From positions 1-64,000 of the forward strand of contig CAZQCG010000016.1 of the NCBI GenBank assembly GCA_964592425.1: a stretch of DNA of 64,000 bases. The letters run 5' to 3'. This document shows, piece after piece, positions 31,648 to 40,426 of this stretch (the first letter of the stretch is position 1; the number at the start of each line of letters is the position of its first letter). Source of the stretch: Viridilinea sp964592425 (GTDB taxonomy: Bacteria > Chloroflexota > Chloroflexia > Chloroflexales > Chloroflexaceae). Under the pieces are notes generated by a model, which was not told where the DNA came from, did no database searches, and was given only the letters and a program-made list of their open reading frames with translations. Both the position numbers and the translations under genes were made by a program.

Positions 31648-32793
31648 TCAGGCAACAACCTCGACACAGGTACGCGGCAGCCAGATCGGCGTCCCATCTT
31701 CGCCAACTACCTCAACGGCGGCCATGCGTGCGCCTGAGGCAAGCTGGTGTAGACCGGCGGAGAGGGTGCGCACGGTGGCGATCGCTCCAAGGTGGGCCTG
31801 GTCGTGCAGCCGCACGGTCGCCCCTGGCCGTAACTGGGGGCGGGTTGACTGAAGTTGATTGGCACTGCCGCGGGCGATCGGAATGACCACTCGGGGGCGG
31901 CGCATGGGCCGGCGCAGACTGGTCTGCCCATCGATCAATGCCTCCTGGCGATCCAGATCACTGAGCAGTTCAAAGATCGGGCGGCTCATCGGGTGAACCC
32001 CGAACCCTTCGGTGACAACCAGGGTAAGCTGGGGCATATTCCAGCCACGAGGGTTCGGCCACTGCCAGGAGTGCAGGCCGGTCTGCCAGGGGCGCTCGTC
32101 GGCCCAGCCCAGAAACTCGCGCAACTCGCCCGCTTCGATCCCACCGACGACGATACCGCGTACCTGTTCTGCCACGGCGCGGCGCAGGGCGGCGGCGCTG
32201 ATCGCGGCACCACAGATCAGGATGGCATAGGCGCTGCGGGCATCGATCTGTTCAGGGCGGATGATCTCGTCCGGTTCGAGTGCCAGCAGGCGCAAGACCC
32301 CGCTGCGCTCGTTGCCAATGCCGAAGGCCCCGTAAGCCTGTGCGGCCAGGGTCTCGATCACCACCCCTTCATAGGGCTGTACCTCCATCACCATGCCGCG
32401 TACGGCAGCCTGGACCGCCTCTTCTTCGGGATCGGGCGCAATAGTGACATAGCCCGTCTCACTATCAATTGCCACAATCATGCCGCCGACGGGGGCCAGG
32501 CATGTACGTCCGAAGGGGCCGGGCGCTTTAGCCAGAACCTGGCCAGCGTTGATCTTGTTGTCCTTCTCGCGGCGCATGGCATGATAGACCTGCGCTGGCG
32601 GGATGGCCAGGGCCCGGGCGAGGTTGATGATCTGCGGTGGCAAGGGGCGTAATGTGCGGGCGAGCAGATCCTCCGGCTCGACCCGGCTACCCTGACGTAC
32701 CAGGATCTCGCCTGGGTAGGGTAGGCGCCGCTCAATGCGAACCATCGCGCTGGTGACGGTGGGCGGGGCGCCCTCCGGATTGAAGAGCGACAT
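31648..32793 (-). CDS. Uncharacterised protein with a barrel-sandwich-like N-terminus
   Basis: The 381-residue protein is not assigned to a family. The N-terminal half has Gly-rich strands (PYPGEILVRQGSRVEPEDLLAR, FGRTCLAPVGGMIVAIDSETGYVT) that look like barrel-sandwich/RnfC-like hybrid motifs. The middle has an AIL-ICGAAISAAALRRA...GIVVGGIEAGELREFLG Rossmann-like stretch. The C-terminus has a KOW/SH3-like end. There is no signal peptide. It lies 23 bases upstream of the receiver-roadblock gene on the same strand, so the two may be cotranscribed. Its function is unknown; similar genes are recalled mainly from Chloroflexota, which was not checked. Confidence 0.7.
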   Translation of the reverse strand: MSLFNPEGAPPTVTSAMVRIERRLPYPGEILVRQGSRVEPEDLLARTLRPLPPQIINLARALAIPPAQVYHAMRREKDNKINAGQVLAKAPGPFGRTCLAPVGGMIVAIDSETGYVTIAPDPEEEAVQAAVRGMVMEVQPYEGVVIETLAAQAYGAFGIGNERSGVLRLLALEPDEIIRPEQIDARSAYAILICGAAISAAALRRAVAEQVRGIVVGGIEAGELREFLGWADERPWQTGLHSWQWPNPRGWNMPQLTLVVTEGFGVHPMSRPIFELLSDLDRQEALIDGQTSLRRPMRRPRVVIPIARGSANQLQSTRPQLRPGATVRLHDQAHLGAIATVRTLSAGLHQLASGARMAAVEVVGEDGTPIWLPRTCVEVVA

Positions 32794-32951
32794 TGGCGCA
32801 GCTCACTAGATATGCTGTGGCGGAGAGGCGACTGTGATGGGCCGGCTGGTCGGTGATGCAGGTGGGTAGATCCAGCTTGAATTATAGCACAGCCACCACG
32901 TACGAAGTTGTTATAATGCGGCTGGGCTTTTGTGCCTGGAGGCAACCATTT

Positions 32952-33704
32952 GTGAAACGAACTTCCCATCGGGCTGTGTTTCTGGTTGGGCTACTATTAA
33001 CCATAGCGCTTGGTGCCTGTAGCAGTGCTTCGGTTGCCCCTGATCAGCCTCCTCACTACGCTCACACCCTTGACTTGAGCCATGTCGTGCGTGAGGATGT
33101 GCCCTATCTGCCGCATGAGCCACGCACGCGCCTGCTGCGTGACCCCCAGGGGCGTCTGGTGCAGGTCACTCTCGGGATGCAGACCGGCTCGCTGCTGCGG
33201 GTTGCCGCTGCCCCTGGTGCCGAGCTCAGCAATGTAGAGGCTCTTTCACCGCGTGACCTGGTGCTACCGGCGGCGGTAATCGATGCGCGTGACCTGGTGC
33301 AGGATCGGCCCGATTTTGTGCTCACCCCCGCTGATGTGTTAGCCTGGGAGCGTAGCTACGGCCTGGTGCCGCAGGGATCCCTGGTGTTGCTGGTCACAGG
33401 TTGGGATCTGCACTGGGGCGACCCGGCCCGCTATCTCAATCCCGGCCCCGATGGGCAACCACGTACACCCGGTTATGGCCTTGAGGCGGCCGATCTGTTG
33501 CTCAACCAGCGTGGCGCTGCTGGCCTTGGTCTTGATGCACCGGGCCAGAACCATCAGCCCGCACATGGGTTTGCGCTCATGCTTGAAAACCTGACCAGCC
33601 TTGAGCAATTGCCTGCAACTGGCGCGACAGTCGTGATTGGTGCCCTGAAGTTGCAACAGGCCTACAGTAGTCCTGCCCGTGTGCTGGCCCTGTTGCCGGA
33701 GTGA
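32952..33704 (+). CDS. Lipoprotein of the cyclase/kynurenine-formamidase-like family
   Basis: The 250-residue precursor begins with a lipoprotein signal (MKRTSHRAVFLVGLLLTIALGAC; lipobox LGAC). GTG 32952 was chosen because GGAGG at 32938-32942 is nine bases upstream and the signal peptide then starts properly. The mature part shows the cyclase-family layout (TLDLSHVVREDVPYLPHEP, then VIDARDLVQDRPDFVLTPADVL, and PGYGLEAADLLLNQRGAAGLGLDAP). The usual HxGTHxDxPxH metal motif is not clear (QTGSLLRVAAAPGAEL in its place), so it may be catalytically different. Next is an HD protein, 3 bases after its stop. Confidence 0.72.
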   Translation: MKRTSHRAVFLVGLLLTIALGACSSASVAPDQPPHYAHTLDLSHVVREDVPYLPHEPRTRLLRDPQGRLVQVTLGMQTGSLLRVAAAPGAELSNVEALSPRDLVLPAAVIDARDLVQDRPDFVLTPADVLAWERSYGLVPQGSLVLLVTGWDLHWGDPARYLNPGPDGQPRTPGYGLEAADLLLNQRGAAGLGLDAPGQNHQPAHGFALMLENLTSLEQLPATGATVVIGALKLQQAYSSPARVLALLPE

Positions 33705-33707
33705 TCA

Positions 33708-34223
33708 ATGCCACCTTTACCCCAACGCGCCGTGCTCGCCTTGCCCTACCGGGCCAGGCAATTTTTTGCCGCCCTTGGGGCCAAGGTCAGCCCGGCTGAG
33801 TTGGCCCTGGTTGCCGCAAGGCTGAGCCCGGGCGAGTTACGTCTGTTTCAGGCTATGCCGTTGTACGATCAGCGCCACTGCTTTGATGTCTACCAGACCC
33901 TGGTTGAGGCCGGCCATCATGACGAGGTGCTCTTGCGGGCGGCGATCATTCACGATTGTGGCAAACTCGACGATGCCGGTCGTCCGATGGCCCTGGGCTG
34001 GTATGGGCTGGCGACCCTCCTCAAGACCCTCCCGGCCCTCTATCTGGCTGTGGCCCGCCTGGGCGGCCCGGTCGCCATCTATGCCGACCACGCCTGGCGT
34101 GGCGCACGTATGGCCGAGGCAGTCGGAGCCTCACCCGAGCTCTGTCGCATCCTACGTCACTACCACGACCCGGCCCCTACCGGGCTAGCCGCCCTGCTCA
34201 AGTGGGCCGACGAGCAACATTGA
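33708..34223 (+). CDS. HD-domain protein
   Basis: The 171-residue protein has the HD signature: an early His (QRHCFDVYQTL), the metal pair IIHDCGKLDD near residue 84, a middle His (YADHAWRGARMAEA) and HYHDP near the end. This order resembles the small HD phosphohydrolases that act on nucleotides. The metal ligands appear complete, so it is probably active, but the substrate is unknown. It overlaps no gene; it starts 3 bases after the lipoprotein stop and is followed by scpA after 31 bases, in the same direction. Confidence 0.78.
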   Translation: MPPLPQRAVLALPYRARQFFAALGAKVSPAELALVAARLSPGELRLFQAMPLYDQRHCFDVYQTLVEAGHHDEVLLRAAIIHDCGKLDDAGRPMALGWYGLATLLKTLPALYLAVARLGGPVAIYADHAWRGARMAEAVGASPELCRILRHYHDPAPTGLAALLKWADEQH

Positions 34224-34254
34224 TTGGCGGCGCTGCCAGGGATGATCACCTGCA

Positions 34255-35013
34255 ATGTACGAAATTCACCTGCCTGCCTTTAGTGGCCCGCTCGACCTGC
34301 TCTTGCGACTGATCGAGCGCGAGGAGTTGGACATTACCACCGTCGCCCTGGCCCGGGTTGCCGACCAGTACCTGACCCATGTGCGCTTGCTCGCGACCCC
34401 CGACCCGGCGGCCCTGGCCGAGTTTGTCGCCCTGGCGGCACGTCTGCTGCTGATCAAATCGCGGGCCTTGCTACCGCGCCCTGCAGCCAGTTCAGGCAGC
34501 CCAGTGCCTGCCGAGCAGGAGGATGCCGAGGCCCTCGCTCAGCAGTTGCGCGAGTATCGGCGCTATAAGCAGCTTGCGGCCTTGCTGCGTGTCTTACACG
34601 AGGGCGAGCGGCGTACCTTTTTGCGCCTGGCCCCGGTGGCGGTCGAACTTGACCTGGCCCCGCCTCCAGTCAAACATACTGTCAGCGACCTGATTGCCGC
34701 CCTCCAGCGTCGCATGCAACTGGCCCTGCCGCTCGATCAGCCCGCGCCCATGCAGCTCGGCCCGCGCCTGAGCGTCGCCGAGGTGGTCGAACGGGTCCAG
34801 TCCCGCCTTGAGCGAGTGGCCTGGTTCAGCCTTGAGGATCTCTTCGAGGCGCTAGTCACCCGCGAGGAGGTGCTGGTGACCTTCTGGGCTGTGCTCGAAC
34901 TCCTCAAGCGCCGGGTGATCAGCATCGAGCAGGAGCAACTCTTTGGCACGATCAGCGTTGGCCGCGGCAGCGCCGAGTTGACCATGGCCATCAGCGAGGA
35001 GGAGCAACTTTGA
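34255..35013 (+). CDS. scpA: Segregation and condensation protein A
   Basis: The 252-residue kleisin bridges the two SMC heads in the bacterial condensin. The N-terminal FSGPLDLLLRLIEREELDITTVALARVADQYL and the Arg/Glu-rich middle (QQLREYRRYKQLAALLR) are typical, and the C-terminal winged helix (LFEALVTREEVLVTFWAVLELLKRRVI) binds the SMC head. The ATG start matches the family. Normally scpB follows; here the stop overlaps the TTG start of a histidine kinase, and no scpB is in the window. Confidence 0.95.
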   Translation: MYEIHLPAFSGPLDLLLRLIEREELDITTVALARVADQYLTHVRLLATPDPAALAEFVALAARLLLIKSRALLPRPAASSGSPVPAEQEDAEALAQQLREYRRYKQLAALLRVLHEGERRTFLRLAPVAVELDLAPPPVKHTVSDLIAALQRRMQLALPLDQPAPMQLGPRLSVAEVVERVQSRLERVAWFSLEDLFEALVTREEVLVTFWAVLELLKRRVISIEQEQLFGTISVGRGSAELTMAISEEEQL

Positions 35014-37217
35014 TCAGTGAACCCGACTCGCCTTCCCCCGCGCAGCCTGCTCTGCAGCCCCCTCCGGAGGCCCTGACAGGCTTGCCGCTTGGCGACCTGC
35101 TGGCCTTCGGCAACCAGATTCACACTGATGATAGCCCCGCGAACCTGTTGCGTGAGGTTGCCGAAACCCTGCGCCGGGTTGTGGGCAGCCCGCAGGTCTA
35201 TGTGCGCCTGCGCCACGCCGATACCGATGCTTTCGAGGCGGTTGCCTTTGCCGGGGTTGCCCAGGAGCGCGAAGCCCGGTTCCGCGCCGAGGCGGTACCG
35301 CCGACCGTCTACCAGCGCCTCTTGCGTCCCGAACACCGTGTAAGCGCCTCTTTCCTGCTCAGTTCGCCATCGGACGATCCAGCCCTGGTTGATCATGGGC
35401 CTGCTGCTGCCACCTTGATCGTGCCGCTGCGTGGGCGCGGGGACCGACTGATCGGGGTGATTGTGATCAGCCTGCCCGCCGCAACCCGTACGATCGATCC
35501 GACCGTGGTGATGGTGGTTGAGGCCATTGCCCGCCAGGCCGCCCTGGCGGTTGAAAATGTCCGGCTGGCCGAGCGCAGCGCCCGGCTGCTCGCCAAAGAG
35601 CAACTGCTGGCCGCCCTCGGTCGTGATCTGAGCAGCACGCTGGAGCTTCAGAGCATGATTACCCACACCGTCAGGCGCATCAGCAGTGCCTTTGGTAGTG
35701 GCTCGCTTGCTTTGCTTGAGCCCGGCGAGACCCTGGTGATCATGGCTGCCGCCGGGCTAGAAGCGCCCCTGCTTGGTACGCAGGTACGGCTGGGCGACGG
35801 CATCCTGGGCCAGGTTGCCCGTCATGGACGTACCTATTTTGTCAACGACATCACCAACGCCCCATTCGGCCCACCGCTGCTGGCAGGGGTCGCGGCAGTC
35901 CTGGTGGTGCCCCTGCGTAGTGGTGGCCAGGTTATCGGGACACTTAGCGCCGTGGCAAACACCGCTCACAGCTTCACCTACGAGGATGTCGACCTGCTCG
36001 AAGCCATCGCTGCCCAGGTCGGCGGGCCAATTACCTCGGCCCGGCTCTACCGCCAGGCCCAAAGCCTGGCCCAGCAGGTGCAGCGCCGCGCCGACCAGCT
36101 CGCCGTGATTAATAGCATCGCCCGTACTGCTTCGGCCTCACTTGACCAGGCGCATATGCTGCCTGCCGTTACCGCCGCCATCCGGGCTGGCTTTGGTTAT
36201 CCCCAGGTTGACCTCTTTCTGATTGATGAGACAACCAGCGAGTTGGTGCTGGCTGCTTCCGATGGGCTTTATCCTCTGGAGCCCCTCGGCTATCGCCAGC
36301 ATCTCAACCTTGGCCTGCTTGGGCGGGCCGCCCGTGAGGGCCAACTCTGCGCTTACGCTGATGCCCCCGCCGAGCCGGGCTTTCTGGCGGTGCATGAGCG
36401 TGCGGCGACCCGTTCGGAGTTGGTGGCACCAATTAGTGCCAGCGGGCGTCTGCTTGGCGTGCTTAACCTTGAGTCGCCTGACCCAGATGCCTTTTCCGAG
36501 GCTGATCGGCATAGCATCGAGACAGTGGCCGACATTCTCGCCGGGGCGCTTGAGAACGCCCACCTCTACCGCCGCGCCCAGTCCGCCGCCGTGCTTGAAG
36601 AGCGCAACCGGCTCGCCCGCGAGTTGCACGATAGTGTGACCCAGCAACTCTTCAGCATTACCCTGACGGCGAAGGCGGCCCGCACCCAGCTTGAACGCAA
36701 CCCGCAGCGGGTGGCCGCACAGATTGAGCGCATCCAGGAGACGGCTACTGCGGCCCTGGCCGAGATGCGTGCCCTGATCTTCCAGTTGCGCCCCCCGGCT
36801 CTGCGTGACCAGGGCCTGGTTGCGGCACTGCAACAGCATGCTCAGCTGATTGCCCAGCGTGAGGATCTCATGATCGCCCTCAGTGTGATCGGCGATGAGC
36901 GTCTGGCGCGGGGCCTTGAGCAGCCGCTCTACCGCATTGTGCAAGAGGCGCTGAACAATGTGGTCAAGCACGCCAATGCCCGCCATGTGCAGGTGCGTCT
37001 CGAATGTGCTGCCGAACTCATCCTCATCTGTGTGATTGACGATGGGGCTGGCTTTGACCCGGACGACCCACCCGCTCAGGATCGGCGGCGTCTAGGCATG
37101 CTCAGCATGCGTGAGCGGGCCGCCGAGATTGGCGGGCAGATGGAACTTCACTCGGCCCCTGGCAGCGGCACCGAAGTGCGGGTGCGCGTGCCGCGTGGAC
37201 ACCCACCGCTACAATAG
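35010..37217 (+). CDS. GAF-domain sensor histidine kinase, NarL/DegS type
   Basis: The 735-residue cytosolic kinase has three GAF-like domains (about 30-180, 200-350 and 370-520), a HisKA_3 dimer helix with the phospho-His in RELHDSVTQQLFSI (near 545), and a HATPase domain with the N box QEALNNVVKHANA and G box DDGAGFDPDD and GLGM-like GMLSMRERAAEIGG. No membrane helix is seen, so it senses a soluble or internal signal. It starts at TTG 35010, with GAGGAGGAG upstream, overlapping the scpA stop; the ribosome that finishes scpA could reinitiate. The cognate regulator follows after 138 bases. Confidence 0.93.
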   Translation: MISEPDSPSPAQPALQPPPEALTGLPLGDLLAFGNQIHTDDSPANLLREVAETLRRVVGSPQVYVRLRHADTDAFEAVAFAGVAQEREARFRAEAVPPTVYQRLLRPEHRVSASFLLSSPSDDPALVDHGPAAATLIVPLRGRGDRLIGVIVISLPAATRTIDPTVVMVVEAIARQAALAVENVRLAERSARLLAKEQLLAALGRDLSSTLELQSMITHTVRRISSAFGSGSLALLEPGETLVIMAAAGLEAPLLGTQVRLGDGILGQVARHGRTYFVNDITNAPFGPPLLAGVAAVLVVPLRSGGQVIGTLSAVANTAHSFTYEDVDLLEAIAAQVGGPITSARLYRQAQSLAQQVQRRADQLAVINSIARTASASLDQAHMLPAVTAAIRAGFGYPQVDLFLIDETTSELVLAASDGLYPLEPLGYRQHLNLGLLGRAAREGQLCAYADAPAEPGFLAVHERAATRSELVAPISASGRLLGVLNLESPDPDAFSEADRHSIETVADILAGALENAHLYRRAQSAAVLEERNRLARELHDSVTQQLFSITLTAKAARTQLERNPQRVAAQIERIQETATAALAEMRALIFQLRPPALRDQGLVAALQQHAQLIAQREDLMIALSVIGDERLARGLEQPLYRIVQEALNNVVKHANARHVQVRLECAAELILICVIDDGAGFDPDDPPAQDRRRLGMLSMRERAAEIGGQMELHSAPGSGTEVRVRVPRGHPPLQ

Positions 37218-37355
37218 ATCGCAAGATCGCACGCCTGGATCAGGCCCATCCACAGATGGAAACGACGTGCTAGAATATTCTGGGAATGGGGAGAAAGCAG
37301 CGCCCTGTGAACCTCACAACGGTATTGCATCAGCCACACCCAGGGAGGATTGTTC

Positions 37356-38012
37356 ATGGAAAAGATCACCGTTCTGCTGATCGATGACCACCGCGTCGTG
37401 CGCCAGGGCCTGCGCGACTTTCTTGATCTCCAGCCTGATATTGAGGTCGTGGGCGAGGCGGCCAGTGGTCAAGAGGGCATTGGCCTGGCCCATGAACTAT
37501 TGCCCGATGTGGTGCTGATGGATCTGGTGATGCCCGGCATGGACGGTGTCCAGACCACGCGCTTGCTGAAGGCGGCCAGCCCCAGCACCCGTGTGATCGT
37601 GCTGACCAGCTTTGCTGACGATGATAAGGTCTTCCCGGCGATCAAGGCCGGTGCGATCTCCTATTTGCTCAAGGATATCTCACCGGAGGAACTGGCCCAT
37701 GCCATTCGTGCCGCCCAGCGCAACGAGGCCGTGTTGCACCCTGAGGTCGCCGCCAAATTGATGCAAGAGTTTAGCAATACGCGCCCCAATGAGGCCCCTG
37801 TTGAGCAGTTAACCCCCCGTGAGATGGATGTGCTGCGTCTGGTGGCCAGAGGTATGTCGAATAAGGAGATTGCGGATAAGCTGATCATATCAGAAAAGAC
37901 AACCAAGACCCACCTGAGCAATATCTTATCAAAATTACACCTTGCCGATCGCACGCAAGTGGCGATCTACGCACTCCGCAAGCGCTTAGTCCCAATGAAT
38001 GACAATGATTAG
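37356..38012 (+). CDS. NarL/FixJ-type response regulator
   Basis: The 218-residue regulator has a full receiver: DDHRVVRQG acidic pair, phospho-Asp in VVLMDLVMPGMDG near 54, the Thr/Ser (VLTSFADD), and Lys in SYLLKDISP, then a LuxR-type HTH (TPREMDVLRLVARGMSNKEIADKLIISEKTTKTHLSNILSKL). It should be phosphorylated by the GAF kinase just upstream. The ATG at 37356 follows GGGAGG by eight bases; TTG 37350 is too close. Its stop is one base before the next start. Confidence 0.94.
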   Translation: MEKITVLLIDDHRVVRQGLRDFLDLQPDIEVVGEAASGQEGIGLAHELLPDVVLMDLVMPGMDGVQTTRLLKAASPSTRVIVLTSFADDDKVFPAIKAGAISYLLKDISPEELAHAIRAAQRNEAVLHPEVAAKLMQEFSNTRPNEAPVEQLTPREMDVLRLVARGMSNKEIADKLIISEKTTKTHLSNILSKLHLADRTQVAIYALRKRLVPMNDND

Positions 38013-38013
38013 C

Positions 38014-38766
38014 ATGGCACGCATTATCTTACTTGGCACCGGCACTGGCCTGCCTGACCCTGACCGTGGTCATACCCATCTGCTCTGGGACGGGCCGGGT
38101 GGCCCGCTGCTCATCGATGCTGGTGGTTCAACCTACGAGCGCCTGCTGCAGGCTGGCGTTGATCCGCAACGCCTCACCGGCGTCCTGCTGACCCATAGTC
38201 ACTGCGACCATATTAACGGGCTGCCAGCCCTGGTCTTCGCTATGCGCCTCGCCGGGCGTGAGACGCCCCTGCCGATCTATGGGCTTGAGGCGACCCTGGC
38301 GATTATGCGGGCAACCGTTGCGGCTATGCAGGTTGAATACCACATCCCTCTCCATTGGATGCCTCTTGAGGCGGGGGCCATGCTTGAACTTGCCGAAGGT
38401 TGGAGCATCCAGACGGCCCTGACGGCCCATTCGCGCCCGTGCCTGGCCCTGTGCTTCACCCATGCCCAGGCTGGCCCGTTGCTCGCCTGCTCGGCTGACA
38501 CCGAGCCCTGTCCTGCTGTGCAGAGCCTGATGGCTGGCGCGGCGCTGATTATTCACGAGGCCACGACCGCCGAACCCTTCCCTGGTCATACAACCCCGCG
38601 CCAGGCCGGTGCCGTGGCGGCTGAGGCCGGTGCTCACCGGTTGGTGCTGGTACACTACAGCCCGCACTGGACATTGCCCGAAGCTGAGGCGCTGGCTGAG
38701 GTGCGGGCTGGCGGTTTTCGCGGCGCGGCTGAGATTGGCCGTGACGGCCAGGTGATCGAGGTGTAG
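38014..38766 (+). CDS. MBL-fold metallohydrolase (RNase Z-like)
   Basis: The 250-residue protein has the metal motif THSHCDHINGL near residue 60, an early Gly-rich GTGTGLPDPDRG and the later Asp in ACSADTEPCPAV and HH-like GHTTPRQAG, placing it in the RNase Z/ElaC-like metallo-beta-lactamase group. It may process RNA or hydrolyse cyclic nucleotides or phosphonates; the sequence cannot tell. The ATG at 38014 is selected; an upstream in-frame ATG at 37999 would overlap the response-regulator stop. The next gene, larB, starts 3 bases after its stop. Confidence 0.8.
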   Translation: MARIILLGTGTGLPDPDRGHTHLLWDGPGGPLLIDAGGSTYERLLQAGVDPQRLTGVLLTHSHCDHINGLPALVFAMRLAGRETPLPIYGLEATLAIMRATVAAMQVEYHIPLHWMPLEAGAMLELAEGWSIQTALTAHSRPCLALCFTHAQAGPLLACSADTEPCPAVQSLMAGAALIIHEATTAEPFPGHTTPRQAGAVAAEAGAHRLVLVHYSPHWTLPEAEALAEVRAGGFRGAAEIGRDGQVIEV

Positions 38767-38769
38767 GTC

Positions 38770-39555
38770 TTGGACGAAGCTGCCCTGCGATCCCTCCTCG
38801 GACAGGTGCAAAGTGGTGCGACGACGGTTGAACAGGCCCTCGCTACGCTGCGCCGGCTGCCCTTTGAAGATCTTGGCTTTGCCCACCTGGATACCCATCG
38901 TGCCGTGCGCTCCGGCTTCCCTGAGGTGATCTTCTGCCAGGGTAAGACCGCCGAACAGGCCTGTGCGATCATCGAACACCTGGCCGCCCAGGCCGATCCG
39001 GTGCTGGCCACGAGAGCCGATCCCGCTCTCTATGCACTGGTGCGCGAGCGCCTGCCCGCCGCCCGCTACCATCCCCTCGCCCGGGCCATTGTTGTTGAGC
39101 GTAGGCCCCTACCTCGTCGCCCCGGGCTGATCCTGGTCGTCTGTGCTGGCACTGCCGATCTGCCCGTCGCCGAAGAGGCCGCCGTCACCGCCGAAGTGAT
39201 GGGCAACCATGTGCAGCGCCTCGCTGATGTTGGCGTGGCTGGCTTGCATCGCCTGCTGGCCCATCTCGACCTGCTGCAAGCGGCCAGTGTCCTGATTGTG
39301 GTTGCCGGGATGGAGGGGGCCTTGCCCAGTGTGATCGGTGGGCTGGTGCGCCGCCCGCTGATCGCCGTCCCGACCAGTGTCGGTTATGGTGCCAGTTTCG
39401 GCGGGCTGGCCGCCCTGCTGGCGATGCTCAATAGCTGTGCTGCTGGCGTCACTGTGGTCAATATCGATAATGGCTTTGGGGCTGGCTATGCCGCCAGTAT
39501 GATTAATGCCCTGGTCGCCGAGCACGGGGCGGGAGAGCCACCTGATGCTGAGTGA
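38770..39555 (+). CDS. larB: Pyridinium-3,5-biscarboxylic acid mononucleotide synthase (LarB)
   Basis: The 261-residue enzyme carboxylates and hydrolyses nicotinic acid adenine dinucleotide, the first step of the nickel-pincer nucleotide cofactor. The family's VCAGTADLPVAEEAAVTAEVMG segment and the VVAGMEGALPSVIGGLV and VPTSVGYGASFGG motifs (PurE-like fold) are present. Translation seems to start at TTG 38770, with GAGGTG a few bases upstream. It overlaps larE by 11 bases, so production of the two is linked. The nickel inserter larC and a racemase larA are not in the window. Confidence 0.94.
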   Translation: MDEAALRSLLGQVQSGATTVEQALATLRRLPFEDLGFAHLDTHRAVRSGFPEVIFCQGKTAEQACAIIEHLAAQADPVLATRADPALYALVRERLPAARYHPLARAIVVERRPLPRRPGLILVVCAGTADLPVAEEAAVTAEVMGNHVQRLADVGVAGLHRLLAHLDLLQAASVLIVVAGMEGALPSVIGGLVRRPLIAVPTSVGYGASFGGLAALLAMLNSCAAGVTVVNIDNGFGAGYAASMINALVAEHGAGEPPDAE

Positions 39556-40381
39556 GCAGTTTGCTGCTGCCGAAAGCCGGCTACGCGGCGTGTTGCAGGC
39601 GATGGGCAGCGTCTTGATCGCTATGTCGGGCGGTGTGGACAGCGCCCTGCTCGCACGGGTGGCCGCCGATCTGCTTGGCCCGCAGGCCCTGGCCGTCACC
39701 GCTGACTCGCCTTCCTTGCCACGGCGCGAGTTGCGCCAGGCCGAGGAGTTGGCCCGCCTCGCCGGGATTGCCCATCTGATCGTGCCCACCGACGAAGTGA
39801 GCGACCCGCGTTATGCCGCCAATCCGACCAACCGCTGCTACTTCTGCAAGCAGACCCTCTTTGCACGCCTGCAGGCCCTTGCCGCTGAACGTGGCCTGGC
39901 CTGGGTCGCCTATGGTGAGCAGCTTGATGACCAGGGCGACCATCGCCCTGGGGCCCAGGCTGCCGCTGAATATGGTGTGCGTGCCCCGCTCAAGGAGGCA
40001 GGCCTGAATAAAGCGGCCATCCGCGCCCTTGCGCTGCACTACGGTCTGCCGGTCTGGGCTAAACCCGCCGCTGCCTGTCTCGGCTCACGTTTCCCCTACG
40101 GCACAGCGATCACCCCTGCGGCCCTGGCGCAGGTGGAAGCCGCCGAAGAGGTGCTCTGGGAATTGGGCCTGCGCCAGTTTCGTGTGCGCCACCATGGCAA
40201 CCTGGCTCGCATCGAAGTTGCCAGCGACGACCTGGCCCTGCTGTTGGCCCATGCGCCGGCTGTGGTTGCTGGCCTGCACGCAGCTGGCTTCCATCATGTC
40301 ACCCTTGACCTTGCTGGCTACCGGCGCGGCAGCGCCAATGAGACGATGCTGCTGCACCCCTATCCTATGCCTTTGTCATAA
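39545..40381 (+). CDS. larE: ATP-dependent sacrificial/cluster sulfur transferase LarE
   Basis: The 278-residue PP-loop enzyme adds two sulfurs to make pyridinium-bisthiocarboxylic acid mononucleotide. The ATP site SGGVDS is near residue 28; the Cys pair NRCYFCK is near 100; the conserved ACLGSRFPYGTAIT Cys corresponds to Cys176 of the L. plantarum enzyme. Enzymes with this extra CxxC pair are known to carry a [4Fe-4S] cluster rather than sacrificing the Cys; that version is inferred here from the three cysteines. The ATG at 39545 overlaps larB. Confidence 0.93.
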   Translation: MLSEQFAAAESRLRGVLQAMGSVLIAMSGGVDSALLARVAADLLGPQALAVTADSPSLPRRELRQAEELARLAGIAHLIVPTDEVSDPRYAANPTNRCYFCKQTLFARLQALAAERGLAWVAYGEQLDDQGDHRPGAQAAAEYGVRAPLKEAGLNKAAIRALALHYGLPVWAKPAAACLGSRFPYGTAITPAALAQVEAAEEVLWELGLRQFRVRHHGNLARIEVASDDLALLLAHAPAVVAGLHAAGFHHVTLDLAGYRRGSANETMLLHPYPMPLS

Positions 40382-40426
40382 GCTATAATAGGCGTATGCA
40401 ACCCGGCCTATGTGTCGGAAAAAGCT

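Noticed and set aside
37218..37355. A promoter between the GAF kinase and its response regulator (TAGAAT near 37270)
   Set aside because: No good -35 box at 16-18 bases upstream; too weak to list.
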